Shown one piece after another: positions 37,901-46,779 of a stretch of 64,000 nucleotides of DNA. The first letter of the stretch is position 1, and each line of letters begins with the position of its first letter. The translations under genes were made by a program, and so were the position numbers. The notes under the pieces were generated by a model. It did no database searches and was not told the origin of the DNA. It saw only the letters and a program-made list of their open reading frames with translations. The stretch is from Agrobacterium tumefaciens_K (GTDB lineage: Bacteria; Pseudomonadota; Alphaproteobacteria; Rhizobiales; Rhizobiaceae): contig NZ_JAOEGC010000002.1 in NCBI RefSeq assembly GCF_031801495.1, positions 1,364,001 through 1,428,000 of the forward strand, written 5' to 3'.

Positions 37901-38422
37901 CTAGCCCTTCATTTTGAGAGGAAGACCGGCGGCGATGAAGTAGACCTCGCCTGCGATGGCTGCGACGCGCTGATGCAGCCTTCCGGCATGGTCACGAAAT
38001 TCCCGCGCCATCCTGTTTTCCGGTACGATACCGAGGCCCACCTCGTTGGAGACGAAGATCAGTTTCGCGCTGCTTTTCACGATCTGCGCCTCGAGATCTG
38101 CGAAGGCCGCGTCCATATCGGCCTCCTCCATCATCAGGTTCGTCACCCAAAGCGTCAGGCAGTCGATCAGAACGACATGATCCGGTCCATCGATGTCACG
38201 AAGCGTCGAAACGATATCGACCGGCGCCTCATGCGTGATCCATTCGCCGCCACGCCGTGCCTCATGATGCGAAATGCGGTCGCGCATTTCATCGTCCCAC
38301 GCCCTGCCTGTCGCGACATAATGCGCCTGCCTGCCCGCCCCCATCACCATTTCCTCGGCGAATCGGGATTTTCCGGAGCGCGCGCCGCCAAGAACGAGAA
38401 CAGTGCGGGAAATATCAGTCAT
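37901..38422 (-). CDS. cobP: Adenosylcobinamide kinase / cobinamide-phosphate guanylyltransferase
   Basis: A 173-residue bifunctional enzyme of coenzyme B12 nucleotide-loop assembly (CobP/CobU). The P-loop is GGARSGKSRFAE, followed by YVATGRAWDDEM, HHEARRGGEW with the guanylylated His, and VLIDCLTLWVTNLM and FVSNEVGLGIVPE. No other cob gene is nearby, and I could not find a cobalamin riboswitch upstream. The fixN promoter lies beyond its 3' end. Confidence 0.95.
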   Translation of the reverse strand: MTDISRTVLVLGGARSGKSRFAEEMVMGAGRQAHYVATGRAWDDEMRDRISHHEARRGGEWITHEAPVDIVSTLRDIDGPDHVVLIDCLTLWVTNLMMEEADMDAAFADLEAQIVKSSAKLIFVSNEVGLGIVPENRMAREFRDHAGRLHQRVAAIAGEVYFIAAGLPLKMKG

Positions 38423-38878
38423 GTAAACCGTGGGGGAAAGCAGAAAGAGCCAGTGCCATTGTGGTCATGCCGGACTGGCATACCACAAGCCGTTGACGTC
38501 ACGCCATGAAAAGAGAACGATTCGTAGATAAGGAGGCGTTCTCCCGGTCGATCATGCCGGACAGTCACGATACCGCGTCATGAAGTCGAAACCCGCCCGC
38601 ACCGTGCGGGCAACAAAGCATCGTCTTCGATAAAAACGGAAACACCGGACTCTTGCAAAAAAGCTAGGTCCGAAAGCTGGTTCTGTCAATCGGCCACGCG
38701 CCACGACGTGCCATAAGGGTCATGTCAGCTACAAAAAACACGCGTCAACGTCAGCCACTCTAACCTGTTGATTCGGTGCGTCGTTCCAGTGAAACCGATT
38801 CCGGTTATGCTGCCGATACGCTAATCTTCCGGCAGGTTCGCGTACAGATTCGCAAAACAGCTTGAGGGAACGCCCGTG
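38423..38878. other. Intergenic region with several hairpins
   Basis: 456 bases between divergent cobP and the DUF599 gene. A strong hairpin at 38459-38488 pairs TTGTGGT-ATGCC with GGCAT-ACCACAA (one bulged C). A second pairs GAGAACG with CGTTCTC (38513-38543 region), and a third is CCCGCAC/GTGCGGG near 38603. They may be leader structures of cobP or of a small RNA. No gene is seen here, and the B12-box sequence expected of a cobalamin riboswitch is missing. Confidence 0.5.
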
Positions 38879-39571
38879 ATGACGACCATGGATTATGTCG
38901 CATTCATCTTCTTCATCCTACTGTGGGTCGCCTATACGCATGTCACGACGAAATCGACGTGGTTTTCACGAACAAGCCTCAACCGGGCAATGGCGGAGCG
39001 CCGTCGTGACTGGATTCACAACTCACTCAAGCGCGATCTGAAAATGATCGATACGCAGATCATGGCGGGTCTGCAGAACGGCACGGCCTTCTTCGCGTCG
39101 ACATCGATCTTCGCCATCGGTGGCTGCTTCGCCCTGCTTGGTGCGACGGATCAGGTCGAATCGGTGTTTCGTGACATGCCCTTCGTGCACTATGGCGGTC
39201 GCACGGCCTTCGAGCTGAAGGTCATCGGCCTGACCTGTCTTTTCGGTTATGCCTTCTTCAAGTTCGGCTGGTCCTACCGGTTGTTCAACTATTGCACCAT
39301 CCTCTTCGGTGCCATTCCAATGGTGCACGATGCAAATGCCGATCAGGCCGCGGCCGAACGCGCCGCCGAAAACGTGATTCGCATGAACATCATCGCCGCC
39401 AAGAACTTCAACGATGGCCTCAGAACGATCTTCCTGTCGATCGCGTATCTCGGGTGGTTCATCAGCTCGTATGTTTTCATCGCCACGACAAGCATCATCG
39501 TCATCGCGCTCCTGCGTCGGCAGTTCTTCTCCGCGGCACGACTGGCGATCATGGATGAATCGAAGCCTTGA
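38879..39571 (+). CDS. DUF599 family membrane protein
   Basis: About 230 residues with four membrane segments, the first at MDYVAFIFFILLWVAYTH. The middle segments contain AFFASTSIFAIGGCFALLGA and KFGWSYRLFNYCTILFGAIP, which match the DUF599 family of unknown function. ATG at 38879 follows GAGGGAACGCCC; GTG at 38876 is equally possible. The next gene starts 62 bases later on the same strand. Confidence 0.85.
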   Translation: MTTMDYVAFIFFILLWVAYTHVTTKSTWFSRTSLNRAMAERRRDWIHNSLKRDLKMIDTQIMAGLQNGTAFFASTSIFAIGGCFALLGATDQVESVFRDMPFVHYGGRTAFELKVIGLTCLFGYAFFKFGWSYRLFNYCTILFGAIPMVHDANADQAAAERAAENVIRMNIIAAKNFNDGLRTIFLSIAYLGWFISSYVFIATTSIIVIALLRRQFFSAARLAIMDESKP

Positions 39572-39633
39572 AATCGCCTTACTTCGGAGGCCAAGCCCGA
39601 AGTATCAAACATCTGATCTGAGCAGCACCGGAC

Positions 39634-40599
39634 ATGGAAACAGAGACAACGGCCAATGAGGTTCGTCCCAAGGGACGCATAGGAGGGCTGGATACCCTTC
39701 GCGGCGTGGCGTTGCTCGCCATGGCATCGTATCATTTCACATGGGATCTGGAGCTTTTCGGCTATATCGAACCGGGTACGGCGACCACCGGGCTCTGGAA
39801 GCTCTACGCCCGCGCAATTGCGTCGTCCTTCCTGTTCCTTGCCGGGTTCAGCCTGTTTCTCGCCCATGGTAAAGGCATGAACTGGCCTTCATTCAACAAG
39901 CGTTTCGCCATGGTGGCTGGCTCAGCCATGCTCATTACCGTTGCGACCGTCTTCGCCTTCCCCGATAGCTTCATCTTCTTCGGCATCCTGCACAACATCG
40001 CTGCGGCAAGCCTTGTGGGCCTTCTGTTCCTGCGTGCGCCTGCCATCGTGGCGCTGATAGCCGCCGTCGTCGCTGCCGCCATTCCGTTTTACGTCCAGTC
40101 GGAAGCCTTCGACAGCAGATGGCTCGCATGGATCGGCTTGGCGACGATACCGCCGCGCTCGAACGACTACGTTCCGCTTCTGCCATGGCTTGCGCCATTC
40201 CTGCTCGGAATGGCATTCTCGAAGATCGCCGTGCCGCGGGGATGGCTGGACCGTTTCCGCAAGCCCAGCGCACCGAAAAACCTGCTGGCGCTGGCTGGAC
40301 GCCATAGCCTGCTCTTTTACCTTGTGCATCAACCGCTGCTGCTTGGTATCGTCTACATCGCATCGCTGATCGCCCCGCCTCCGCCGGTCGATCAGGTCGA
40401 GCTTTACAAGTCCAGCTGTGAAAAAAGCTGCGTCGAGCAGCCGAACGGTCTGGAACTATGCCAGCGCTTCTGCGGCTGCACGCTCGAAAAGCTGCATGCC
40501 GAAAATCTCTTCGATCAGGTGATGGAAGGCAGCCTGTCAACGCAACAGCAGTCGAAGGTCAGCGAAGTGGCGCAACAATGTTCCGTGGAAGCGCAATAG
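39634..40599 (+). CDS. DUF1624 (acyltransferase-like) membrane protein with Cys-rich tail
   Basis: Multi-pass protein with the family start RIGGLDTLRGVALLAMASYHF and the motif SLLFYLVHQPLLLG near the last helices. DUF1624 is related to eukaryotic heparan-alpha-glucosaminide N-acetyltransferase, which moves acetyl groups across membranes; the substrate in bacteria is unknown. After the last helix come about 70 residues with seven cysteines (CEKSC, CQRFCGC and others). I do not recognise this tail. Confidence 0.85.
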   Translation: METETTANEVRPKGRIGGLDTLRGVALLAMASYHFTWDLELFGYIEPGTATTGLWKLYARAIASSFLFLAGFSLFLAHGKGMNWPSFNKRFAMVAGSAMLITVATVFAFPDSFIFFGILHNIAAASLVGLLFLRAPAIVALIAAVVAAAIPFYVQSEAFDSRWLAWIGLATIPPRSNDYVPLLPWLAPFLLGMAFSKIAVPRGWLDRFRKPSAPKNLLALAGRHSLLFYLVHQPLLLGIVYIASLIAPPPPVDQVELYKSSCEKSCVEQPNGLELCQRFCGCTLEKLHAENLFDQVMEGSLSTQQQSKVSEVAQQCSVEAQ

Positions 40600-40636
40600 C
40601 GCTTCCAGCCGGTTAATAAGCGACCAGTAGCGTGGT

Positions 40637-41023
40637 TCAGGTGCCGACGCCGATTTCGGCAAGACGCGTCAGGCAGGCTTCCTCTACATTGTCGAGTTCC
40701 GCCAGAGTTTCCTCGATGTCCTTGCGCTTCTGGCGAAGGTCAGCCCGCTTTTCGTCGACCTTCTTCATCAGAAGTTCGAGCTGGCCCGCCTCGCCCGGCG
40801 GCTCCTTGTAGACGTGAATGATTTCGCGGATTTCGGCAATCGTGAACCCGATACGGCGACCACGCAGGATTTCCTGAATGAGATGCCGGTCCGCCGACCT
40901 GAAAAGACGGGTCCGGCCACGGCGCTCAGGATGAATCAACCCCTCGTCCTCGTAAAATCGCAAGGTACGGGTGGAAACGCCGAATTCACGTGTCAGTTCG
41001 GTTATGCTATAATACTTGTTCAC
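40637..41023 (-). CDS. MerR-family transcriptional regulator
   Basis: 128 residues. The MerR winged helix-turn-helix starts YSITELTREFGVSTRTLRFYEDEGLI, followed by a long coiled-coil dimer helix (LLMKKVDEKRADLRQKRKDI). One cysteine (EACLTRLA) is in the C-terminus, so a metal-binding cluster as in metal sensors is not evident. The target is unknown; it is transcribed alone and convergent with the DUF1624 gene. Confidence 0.9.
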   Translation of the reverse strand: MNKYYSITELTREFGVSTRTLRFYEDEGLIHPERRGRTRLFRSADRHLIQEILRGRRIGFTIAEIREIIHVYKEPPGEAGQLELLMKKVDEKRADLRQKRKDIEETLAELDNVEEACLTRLAEIGVGT

Positions 41024-41098
41024 GGGCCTATCCGATTCATAACCGGATTATTATTATTTGACCTTAACGTAAAAGTCAATTTTGACGTGCCGTCCTAC

Positions 41099-42526
41099 CT
41101 AACCTGAAATCCCGTACCACCACGTCGCAATGCCCAGAAAGGCAAAAAAGCCGACGATATCGGTGATAGCTGTCACGAAAACGGCAGACGAAACGGCGGG
41201 GTCCGCGCCGAACTTGTCGAGAACAAGCGGGATGAGAATGCCAGCCAGCGCCGCCGCCAGCATGTTGAGACACATGGCCGTGGCGATGATGCCGCCGATG
41301 TGAATATCCTGAAACCAGATACCCGCCACGACGCCGATTGCAGTGCCGAACAGCATGCCGTTCAGGATCCCTACCCCGGCTTCACGCCGGATGATACGTG
41401 CGGCATTGTGAATATCGAGGCTCTTCGTCGCAAGGGCGCGCACCGAAACGGTCATGGTCTGCGAACCGGCATTTCCCCCCATGCCCGCGACGGCCGGCAT
41501 CAGGATTGCAAGGGCGACGATCTGCTGGATCGTGGCGTCGAACAGGCTGATGACCGACGCCGACAGAAACGCGGTGATGAGATTGACCGCCAGCCACGGC
41601 ACGCGCGAACGCGACGTGCTGGCGACAGAGTCCGAAAGCTCTTCGTCGCCGACACCACCGAGGCGCAGCAGATCTTCTTCCGCTTCTTCCTGGATGACGT
41701 CCACCACGTCGTCGATGGTCAACACACCCACCAGCCTGCCATTATCGTCCACGACAGCCGCAGACAGAAGGTCGTACTGTTCGAAAAGCTGCGCTGCCTC
41801 TTCCTGATCCATTTCGGCCGGAATGGAGTGGTTCGTCTCATGCATGATAGTCTCGACCTTCACCTGACGCTTGGTGCGCAGCACCCGGTCAAGGTCGAGA
41901 GCGCCAACCAGCTTGAAGGTCGGGTCGATGACGAAAATCTGCGTGAAGCTGTCCGGCAGCTCTTCCTCTTCACGCAGGTAGTCGATGGTCTGCCCGACGG
42001 TCCAGAACGGTGGCACGGCCACGAACTCCGTCTGCATGCGGCGACCCGCAGAGCTTTCCGGATAATCCAGCGCCCGCATGAGCCGGACGCGCTCGGTAAA
42101 CGGCAACTGCGAGAGAATGTCCTCGCGGTCCTCATCGTCGAGATCTTCGAGAATGTAGACGGCATCGTCCGAATCCAGCTCGCCGATGCCGGCGGCGATC
42201 TGCTCGTTCGACATCTGTTCGACGATGTCGAGGCGGATACCCTCGTCCACCTCAGTCAGCGCCGTCATGTCGAAGTCGGAGCCAAGGAGGCGAACGAGCG
42301 CGTGGCGCTGTTCCGGCAGAATGGATTCGATCAGGTCGCCAAGTTCGGATTCATGCAGCTTCGCGACGTTCCGGCGCAGGAAAAGCAGATCGCGATCGGC
42401 GATCGCGGCACCCACCATGGCCAGAAAATCGGAGCGGATCGAGCCGTCTTCCGCATAGATATCGGAGGGTACGTCCGGCACCTTGTCATTTTCGGGCGCG
42501 AGAAGATCGTCGTCACGGTCTGTCAT
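41099..42526 (-). CDS. mgtE: Magnesium transporter MgtE
   Basis: 475 residues. An N-terminal superhelical MgtE_N domain (GDLIESILPEQRHALVRLLG) and two CBS domains (TVGQTIDYLREEEELPDS and MHETNHSIPAEMDQEEAAQL) sense Mg2+. The C-terminal membrane domain has PAVAGMGGNAGSQTM, the pore signature. The protein imports Mg2+ when cell levels are low. No upstream Mg riboswitch is apparent. Confidence 0.95.
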   Translation of the reverse strand: MTDRDDDLLAPENDKVPDVPSDIYAEDGSIRSDFLAMVGAAIADRDLLFLRRNVAKLHESELGDLIESILPEQRHALVRLLGSDFDMTALTEVDEGIRLDIVEQMSNEQIAAGIGELDSDDAVYILEDLDDEDREDILSQLPFTERVRLMRALDYPESSAGRRMQTEFVAVPPFWTVGQTIDYLREEEELPDSFTQIFVIDPTFKLVGALDLDRVLRTKRQVKVETIMHETNHSIPAEMDQEEAAQLFEQYDLLSAAVVDDNGRLVGVLTIDDVVDVIQEEAEEDLLRLGGVGDEELSDSVASTSRSRVPWLAVNLITAFLSASVISLFDATIQQIVALAILMPAVAGMGGNAGSQTMTVSVRALATKSLDIHNAARIIRREAGVGILNGMLFGTAIGVVAGIWFQDIHIGGIIATAMCLNMLAAALAGILIPLVLDKFGADPAVSSAVFVTAITDIVGFFAFLGIATWWYGISG

Positions 42527-42860
42527 CTTGCGTCCCCTTAGTTTGTAAAATGCCGCAGTGCACGATTTGGCAGGAGAATGGCGTTTAAAAGCATATTGTC
42601 AACAACCGGATAGCGGGAAACCGGCAAGCTTCGGAACCACGACGCAAATGTCACAGATATCCGTCGTCAACGGAGATATTCGACGTCAGCGCAACGCCCG
42701 ACCACAGTGGGCCGTTCCATACAATCGGGGAAAGATAAGCGTTGACATATACGCCCCGGAGGCGATTCTGGAACGGGTGATAAAGGGCTAAAAACCATGA
42801 ATCGCAGCATCCAGCTTACGGGCATGCGATTGAAAACAGGCGTCAGGAAAGACGGTTACA
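42527..42860. other. Intergenic region
   Basis: 334 bases between divergent mgtE and the FdhF-like gene. A 77-codon open frame from a GTG at 42558 has no ribosome binding site or recognised motif and is probably chance. No hairpin with a T-run was noticed. Confidence 0.5.
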
Positions 42861-45167
42861 ATGAGCAAGACGGATTTCATCGGCAAGGCCTCCTCCGCTG
42901 CGGGTGGCTGGGGGGCACTGAAGAGCGTCGGCAAGCGGCTGATGGAATCAGGCGCGCCAATCTCAGGCGCCAGAACACTGCTCAAGGCCAACCAGCCCGA
43001 TGGTTTTGACTGTCCGGGCTGCGCATGGGGAGACCCCGAACACGGCTCCTCTTTCGAGTTTTGCGAAAATGGCGTAAAGGCAGTCGCCTGGGAGGCGACG
43101 GAGGCCCGCGTACCACCGGACTTCTTCGCGCACCATACTCTGTCCGATCTCCGCAAATGGTCGGACTACGAACTGGAAAAGCAGGGCCGCCTTACTCACC
43201 CGATGCGGTATGACCGCGCGTCTGACAAATACCTTCCCGTATCCTGGGATGACGCGTTCGCCGAAATCGGCGGAATCCTCAAAAGCCTCGACAGCCCGGA
43301 TCGCGCTGAGTTCTACACCTCCGGCCGTGCCTCGAACGAGGCGGCATTCCTTTATCAGCTGATGGTCCGGTTGTATGGCACCAACAACTTTCCGGACTGT
43401 TCCAACATGTGCCACGAGGCCAGTGGCGTCGGCCTGAAGGCATCCATCGGCGTTGGCAAGGGAACCGTGCTGCTGGAGGACTTCGAGCAGGCGGACGCGA
43501 TCTTCGTGATTGGCCAGAACCCCGGCACCAATCATCCCCGCATGCTGGGAGATCTGCGCCGCGCAGCGCTTCGGGGCGCGAAAATCGTCGTCCTCAATCC
43601 GATCCGCGAAAAGGGACTGGAGCGTTTTGCCGACCCGCAGGACAAGATCGAGATGATGACCGGCGGCAACACCAGGATCGCCACCAATTATTACCAGCCC
43701 AGGCAGGGCGGCGACATGGCGGCCATCCGCGGCATGAGCAAAGCGGTCTTCGCCGCGGACGACGCGGCGAAAGCGGCCGGCAACCCGGCCATCATCGACG
43801 ACGACTTCCTTGCCGAACATGCGGCGGAGTTTCAGGCATACCGCGCGGCTGTGGAGGCGACGAGCTGGGAAGACATTCTCGACCAATCCGGCCTGACACG
43901 TGCCGAAATCGAGGAAGCGGCAAACATCTACATGCAGGCGAACGCCGTGATCGCCACCTGGGCGATGGGCATCACGCAACACAAGCATTCCGTCATCACG
44001 GTTCGAGAAATCGCCAACTTCATGCTGCTGCGGGGCAATATAGGGCGTCCGGGCGCCGGTCTGTGCCCCGTTCGCGGCCATTCCAACGTACAAGGCGACC
44101 GCACCGTCGGCATTGATGAAAAGGCGCCGCCTGCCCTGCTCGATGCGCTGGAAAAGGAGCTGGGCGTGCCCATGCCGCGCAAGCGCGGTCACAACACGGT
44201 CGAAGCGATTGCCGCCATGCTCGAGGGATCGGCGGAGACATTCATCGCGCTCGGCGGCAACTTCCTGCGCGCAACGCCGGACAGCCCGCTTATCATCGAG
44301 GCGTTCAGCAAACAGAAACTGACGGTCAATATCGCCACCAAGCTCAACCACTCGCATCTGGTTCCGGGCGAAACCTCCTTTGTTCTGCCATGTCTGGGAC
44401 GAACCGAGATCGACCGCAATTCGAAAGGCCGGTCGCAGATCGTCACGGTCGAGGATTCCATGAGCATGGTGCATGGTTCAGGCGGCATCAATCCGCCCGC
44501 CTCCGAAGACCTGCGTTCGGAAGTGGCGATCGTGGCGGGCATCGCGGCCGCCACTCTGGGCAACGCGCATGTGAACTGGCAGGCGATGGCGGATGATTAC
44601 GACCTCATCCGCGACATGATCGAGCGTGTCATCCCCGGATTCAACAATTTCAACGAACGCGTTCGTGTGCCGCGCGGATTTCACCTGCGCAATGCGGCGG
44701 CTGAACGTGAATGGAATACTCCTGCCGGAAAGGCGACGTTCTACACCGGCCAGCTCCCCGAACGGACGGAACACCAGCAGGCGCTTGGCCATGGCGATCT
44801 CTTCGTATTGCAGACGTTCCGAAGCCACGACCAGTACAACACGACGATCTACGGCATGGATGACCGTTATCGTGGCGTCTATGGGGAACGCCACGTCATT
44901 TTCATGAACCCCAAGGACATGGAAGCCCTAGGCGCCCATTCCCGCCAGCGTGTCGATGTCATCGGAGAATATGAAGACGGTCGCGAACGCATCGCAGAAA
45001 ACTTCCGCCTAGTTCCTTATAATATCCCCAGAGGCAGCGTCGGCGGTTATTACCCCGAACTCAATGTACTTGTTCCCTTGAGCAGCTACGGCGATGGCAG
45101 CTTCACGCCAACATCGAAATCGGTACTTGTGGCGATTAAGCTGCGCGGAGAATCCGAAGCCGCATGA
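42861..45167 (+). CDS. FdhF/YdeP-family molybdopterin oxidoreductase
   Basis: A 768-residue bis-MGD enzyme of the DMSO-reductase superfamily. The iron-sulfur cluster region is FDCPGCAWGDPEHGSSFEFC near residue 50, the YdeP-type form. Further motifs are YTSGRASNEAAFLYQLMV, QNPGTNHPRML, RGNIGRPGAGLCPVRGHSNVQGDR and LQTFRSHDQYNTTIYG. Members are called formate dehydrogenase-like; the substrate is not established and no selenocysteine is apparent. The small gene after it overlaps by ATGA. Confidence 0.88.
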   Translation: MSKTDFIGKASSAAGGWGALKSVGKRLMESGAPISGARTLLKANQPDGFDCPGCAWGDPEHGSSFEFCENGVKAVAWEATEARVPPDFFAHHTLSDLRKWSDYELEKQGRLTHPMRYDRASDKYLPVSWDDAFAEIGGILKSLDSPDRAEFYTSGRASNEAAFLYQLMVRLYGTNNFPDCSNMCHEASGVGLKASIGVGKGTVLLEDFEQADAIFVIGQNPGTNHPRMLGDLRRAALRGAKIVVLNPIREKGLERFADPQDKIEMMTGGNTRIATNYYQPRQGGDMAAIRGMSKAVFAADDAAKAAGNPAIIDDDFLAEHAAEFQAYRAAVEATSWEDILDQSGLTRAEIEEAANIYMQANAVIATWAMGITQHKHSVITVREIANFMLLRGNIGRPGAGLCPVRGHSNVQGDRTVGIDEKAPPALLDALEKELGVPMPRKRGHNTVEAIAAMLEGSAETFIALGGNFLRATPDSPLIIEAFSKQKLTVNIATKLNHSHLVPGETSFVLPCLGRTEIDRNSKGRSQIVTVEDSMSMVHGSGGINPPASEDLRSEVAIVAGIAAATLGNAHVNWQAMADDYDLIRDMIERVIPGFNNFNERVRVPRGFHLRNAAAEREWNTPAGKATFYTGQLPERTEHQQALGHGDLFVLQTFRSHDQYNTTIYGMDDRYRGVYGERHVIFMNPKDMEALGAHSRQRVDVIGEYEDGRERIAENFRLVPYNIPRGSVGGYYPELNVLVPLSSYGDGSFTPTSKSVLVAIKLRGESEAA

Positions 45168-45469
45168 TGGAAGATGATGAGGCCGCGGCCGCATTCCTGG
45201 CTGCGGTGCAGGATATCACGCGGCGTGCGCCCGATGTTTTGAACGCAACCGGAGCCGCCATCCTTCTCGCCACCCATCTTGGATTGGCCACGGACAGCCG
45301 AAGCATCGCCAGGCGGCTGGGGCTTGCCCATGCCCTTGTTCTGCGCGAAATAGCCGCTGCGTGTCCACGTTTCATCAGAGTGGCGAAACGCGACAGCCGG
45401 ACACAAAGAACCTGGGTGGAATTGACCGAAGAAGGCAGCCGGCTTGCAGGCGCATCGGTTTCGAGCTGA
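45164..45469 (+). CDS. Small helical protein, possibly winged-helix, 101 aa
   Basis: Starts MMEDDEAAAAFLAAVQDI; the middle (SRSIARRLGLAHALVLREIAAA) followed by RFIRVAKRDSRTQRTWVELTEEG looks like a helix-turn-helix plus a wing. The start overlaps the stop of the molybdoenzyme gene by four bases, so the two are coupled. I do not recognise the family. Its role may be linked to the FdhF-like enzyme, by context only. Confidence 0.7.
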   Translation: MMEDDEAAAAFLAAVQDITRRAPDVLNATGAAILLATHLGLATDSRSIARRLGLAHALVLREIAAACPRFIRVAKRDSRTQRTWVELTEEGSRLAGASVSS

Positions 45470-45488
45470 ACACGAATGGAGACACGCA

Positions 45489-45983
45489 TTGGCGATCAGG
45501 CCGATTCTTTTCTATCCGCATGCGGGACTTTCCGAAATCTGCGCACCCGTTACGGTTTTCGATGACGCGCTGAAAACGCTGGTCAATGACCTGATCGATA
45601 CGATGCGAGCCGCACCCGGTGTCGGCATTACGGCGGCGCATGTCGGCGCCAGCCAGCGGGTTTTCGTGCTGGAGCTGACACCGGATACCGTCCTGACCTA
45701 TATCAACCCCGAAATTATCGCCTTTTCGTCCGAAACCATCCGGCACGTCGAAGGCAGCGTGTCCATGCCGGGCTTCACCGATGAAGTCGAACGCCCGTCG
45801 ACCGTCAGGGTACGATATCAGGACGTGAATGGCGGCACACATGAAGAAACTGCGACAGGCTTCCATGCGGTCTGCATTCAGCATGAGGTGGATCAGCTCG
45901 ACGGCATGTTCTGGCTGAAGCGCCTGTCGAAACTGAAACGGGACCGCCTCGTGAAGAAGTGGGACAAGTCGCACAGACCATAA
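45489..45983 (+). CDS. Peptide deformylase homologue with changed active-site residues
   Basis: A 164-residue protein with the whole deformylase fold but altered motifs. Motif 1 GxGxAAxQ reads GVGITAAHVG (Gln to His51). Motif 2 EGCLS reads EGSVSMP, so the metal-binding Cys is Ser90. Motif 3 QHEHxDH reads QHEVDQLDG, so the second metal His is Gln136, while His132 and Glu133 remain. Two of three metal ligands are therefore lost and normal activity is unlikely. The start is a TTG (45489) preceded by TGGAGAC. It is the third gene after the FdhF-like enzyme. Confidence 0.85.
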   Translation: MAIRPILFYPHAGLSEICAPVTVFDDALKTLVNDLIDTMRAAPGVGITAAHVGASQRVFVLELTPDTVLTYINPEIIAFSSETIRHVEGSVSMPGFTDEVERPSTVRVRYQDVNGGTHEETATGFHAVCIQHEVDQLDGMFWLKRLSKLKRDRLVKKWDKSHRP

Positions 45984-45985
45984 AG

Positions 45986-46411
45986 CTAGTGCACGTTTGC
46001 CAGAACGATTTCCACCTCACCCTTCAGCGTGTTGCTGACGGTGCAGATCTCTTCCGCCTTGTGTGCTATCGCATGGCGTGTCTCGGCGTCAAAATCGCCG
46101 CTGATATCGATATGAACATCGAACCGCATGACGCGATACGGTTCGTTCTCCGTCTTTTCACCTGACAAGCTCACGGACACCCTTTGGAACCGGTCGAGGA
46201 CACCCATCTGGCTTGCGGCAATTCTCGCGCTCAGCGCAAGGCACCCCGCAAGGGACGCATACATCAGGTCCAGAGGATTGAAGCCGGGCTCGGAGGCGCC
46301 AGTGACGACCGAAAGGCTTCCGCCTGTGGCACTCTCGACAAGTGGGTGTCCAAGCCGATTGAGACTGGCCGTTGCGCCGGTCGGTCTTTTCTTCACTCTC
46401 GGCCCGCTCAT
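45986..46411 (-). CDS. OsmC-family protein
   Basis: A 141-residue OsmC/Ohr-type protein. Redox cysteines are C57 in YASLAGCLALSA and C123 in EEICTVSNTL. OsmC proteins reduce organic hydroperoxides, and a few have other substrates. It is convergent with the deformylase homologue, with three bases between the stops. Start MSGPRVKKRP at 46411. Confidence 0.9.
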   Translation of the reverse strand: MSGPRVKKRPTGATASLNRLGHPLVESATGGSLSVVTGASEPGFNPLDLMYASLAGCLALSARIAASQMGVLDRFQRVSVSLSGEKTENEPYRVMRFDVHIDISGDFDAETRHAIAHKAEEICTVSNTLKGEVEIVLANVH

Positions 46412-46519
46412 GTTTCACCATCTCCAGCGTTCGATACGATGGAACCAAATTAATTGTGCGCAGTTATTCACACAACGGTGAACGACCGTTGAAATGGTTG
46501 AAAAAGGGAGCTGGACCAT

Positions 46520-46687
46520 ATGGTTACATCGACGCTCGTGAGCATTCTGATTACTTTCCTGGTAATCGTCCTCGTCCTGTGGCTCATCGCACGCCTGCCT
46601 GTCGGCGGCGGCGCAAAACAGATCGCACAGGTGATCGTCATCATCATCGGCATCATTTCGCTTCTAAAATATCTTGCTGTTTTCTGA
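46520..46687 (+). CDS. Thivi_2564-type small membrane protein, 55 aa
   Basis: A 55-residue, very hydrophobic protein starting MVTSTLVSIL, with two membrane segments separated by ARLPVGGGAKQIAQ. The hairpin shape and sequence resemble the small Thivi_2564 family of unknown function. GGGAGCTGGACCAT precedes the ATG and a terminator follows 27 bases after the stop, so it is a complete single-gene unit. Confidence 0.75.
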   Translation: MVTSTLVSILITFLVIVLVLWLIARLPVGGGAKQIAQVIVIIIGIISLLKYLAVF

Positions 46688-46713
46688 TATTTTCTGGTGA
46701 CTTGAAAACGGAA

Positions 46714-46742
46714 AAAGGCGGCCATGTGCCGCCTTTAAGTTT
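46714..46742 (+). terminator. Terminator after the 55-aa membrane protein
   Basis: AAAGGCGGC-CATGT-GCCGCCTTT, a 9-bp stem, then AAG and a T-run. Confidence 0.75.
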
Positions 46743-46779
46743 TTCGTGCATGCTTCCGTATCCAGACATCACAAAAGTA

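Noticed and set aside
36530..38509. Long plus-strand frame of 659 codons over fixN and cobP
   Set aside because: It crosses two well-supported genes on the other strand and its sequence is low in hydrophobic cores and rich in His, Arg and Asp as in antisense shadows.
38423..38800. Cobalamin riboswitch upstream of cobP
   Set aside because: The B12-box sequence is not present on the minus strand and the hairpin order does not fit the known class.
41300..42541. Plus-strand frame of 413 codons opposite mgtE
   Set aside because: Antisense shadow without motifs.
42558..42791. 77-codon plus-strand frame between mgtE and the FdhF-like gene
   Set aside because: GTG start without ribosome binding site and no recognisable feature.
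42963..44474. Minus-strand frame of 503 codons inside the FdhF-like gene
   Set aside because: Antisense shadow; the plus strand has the cofactor motifs.
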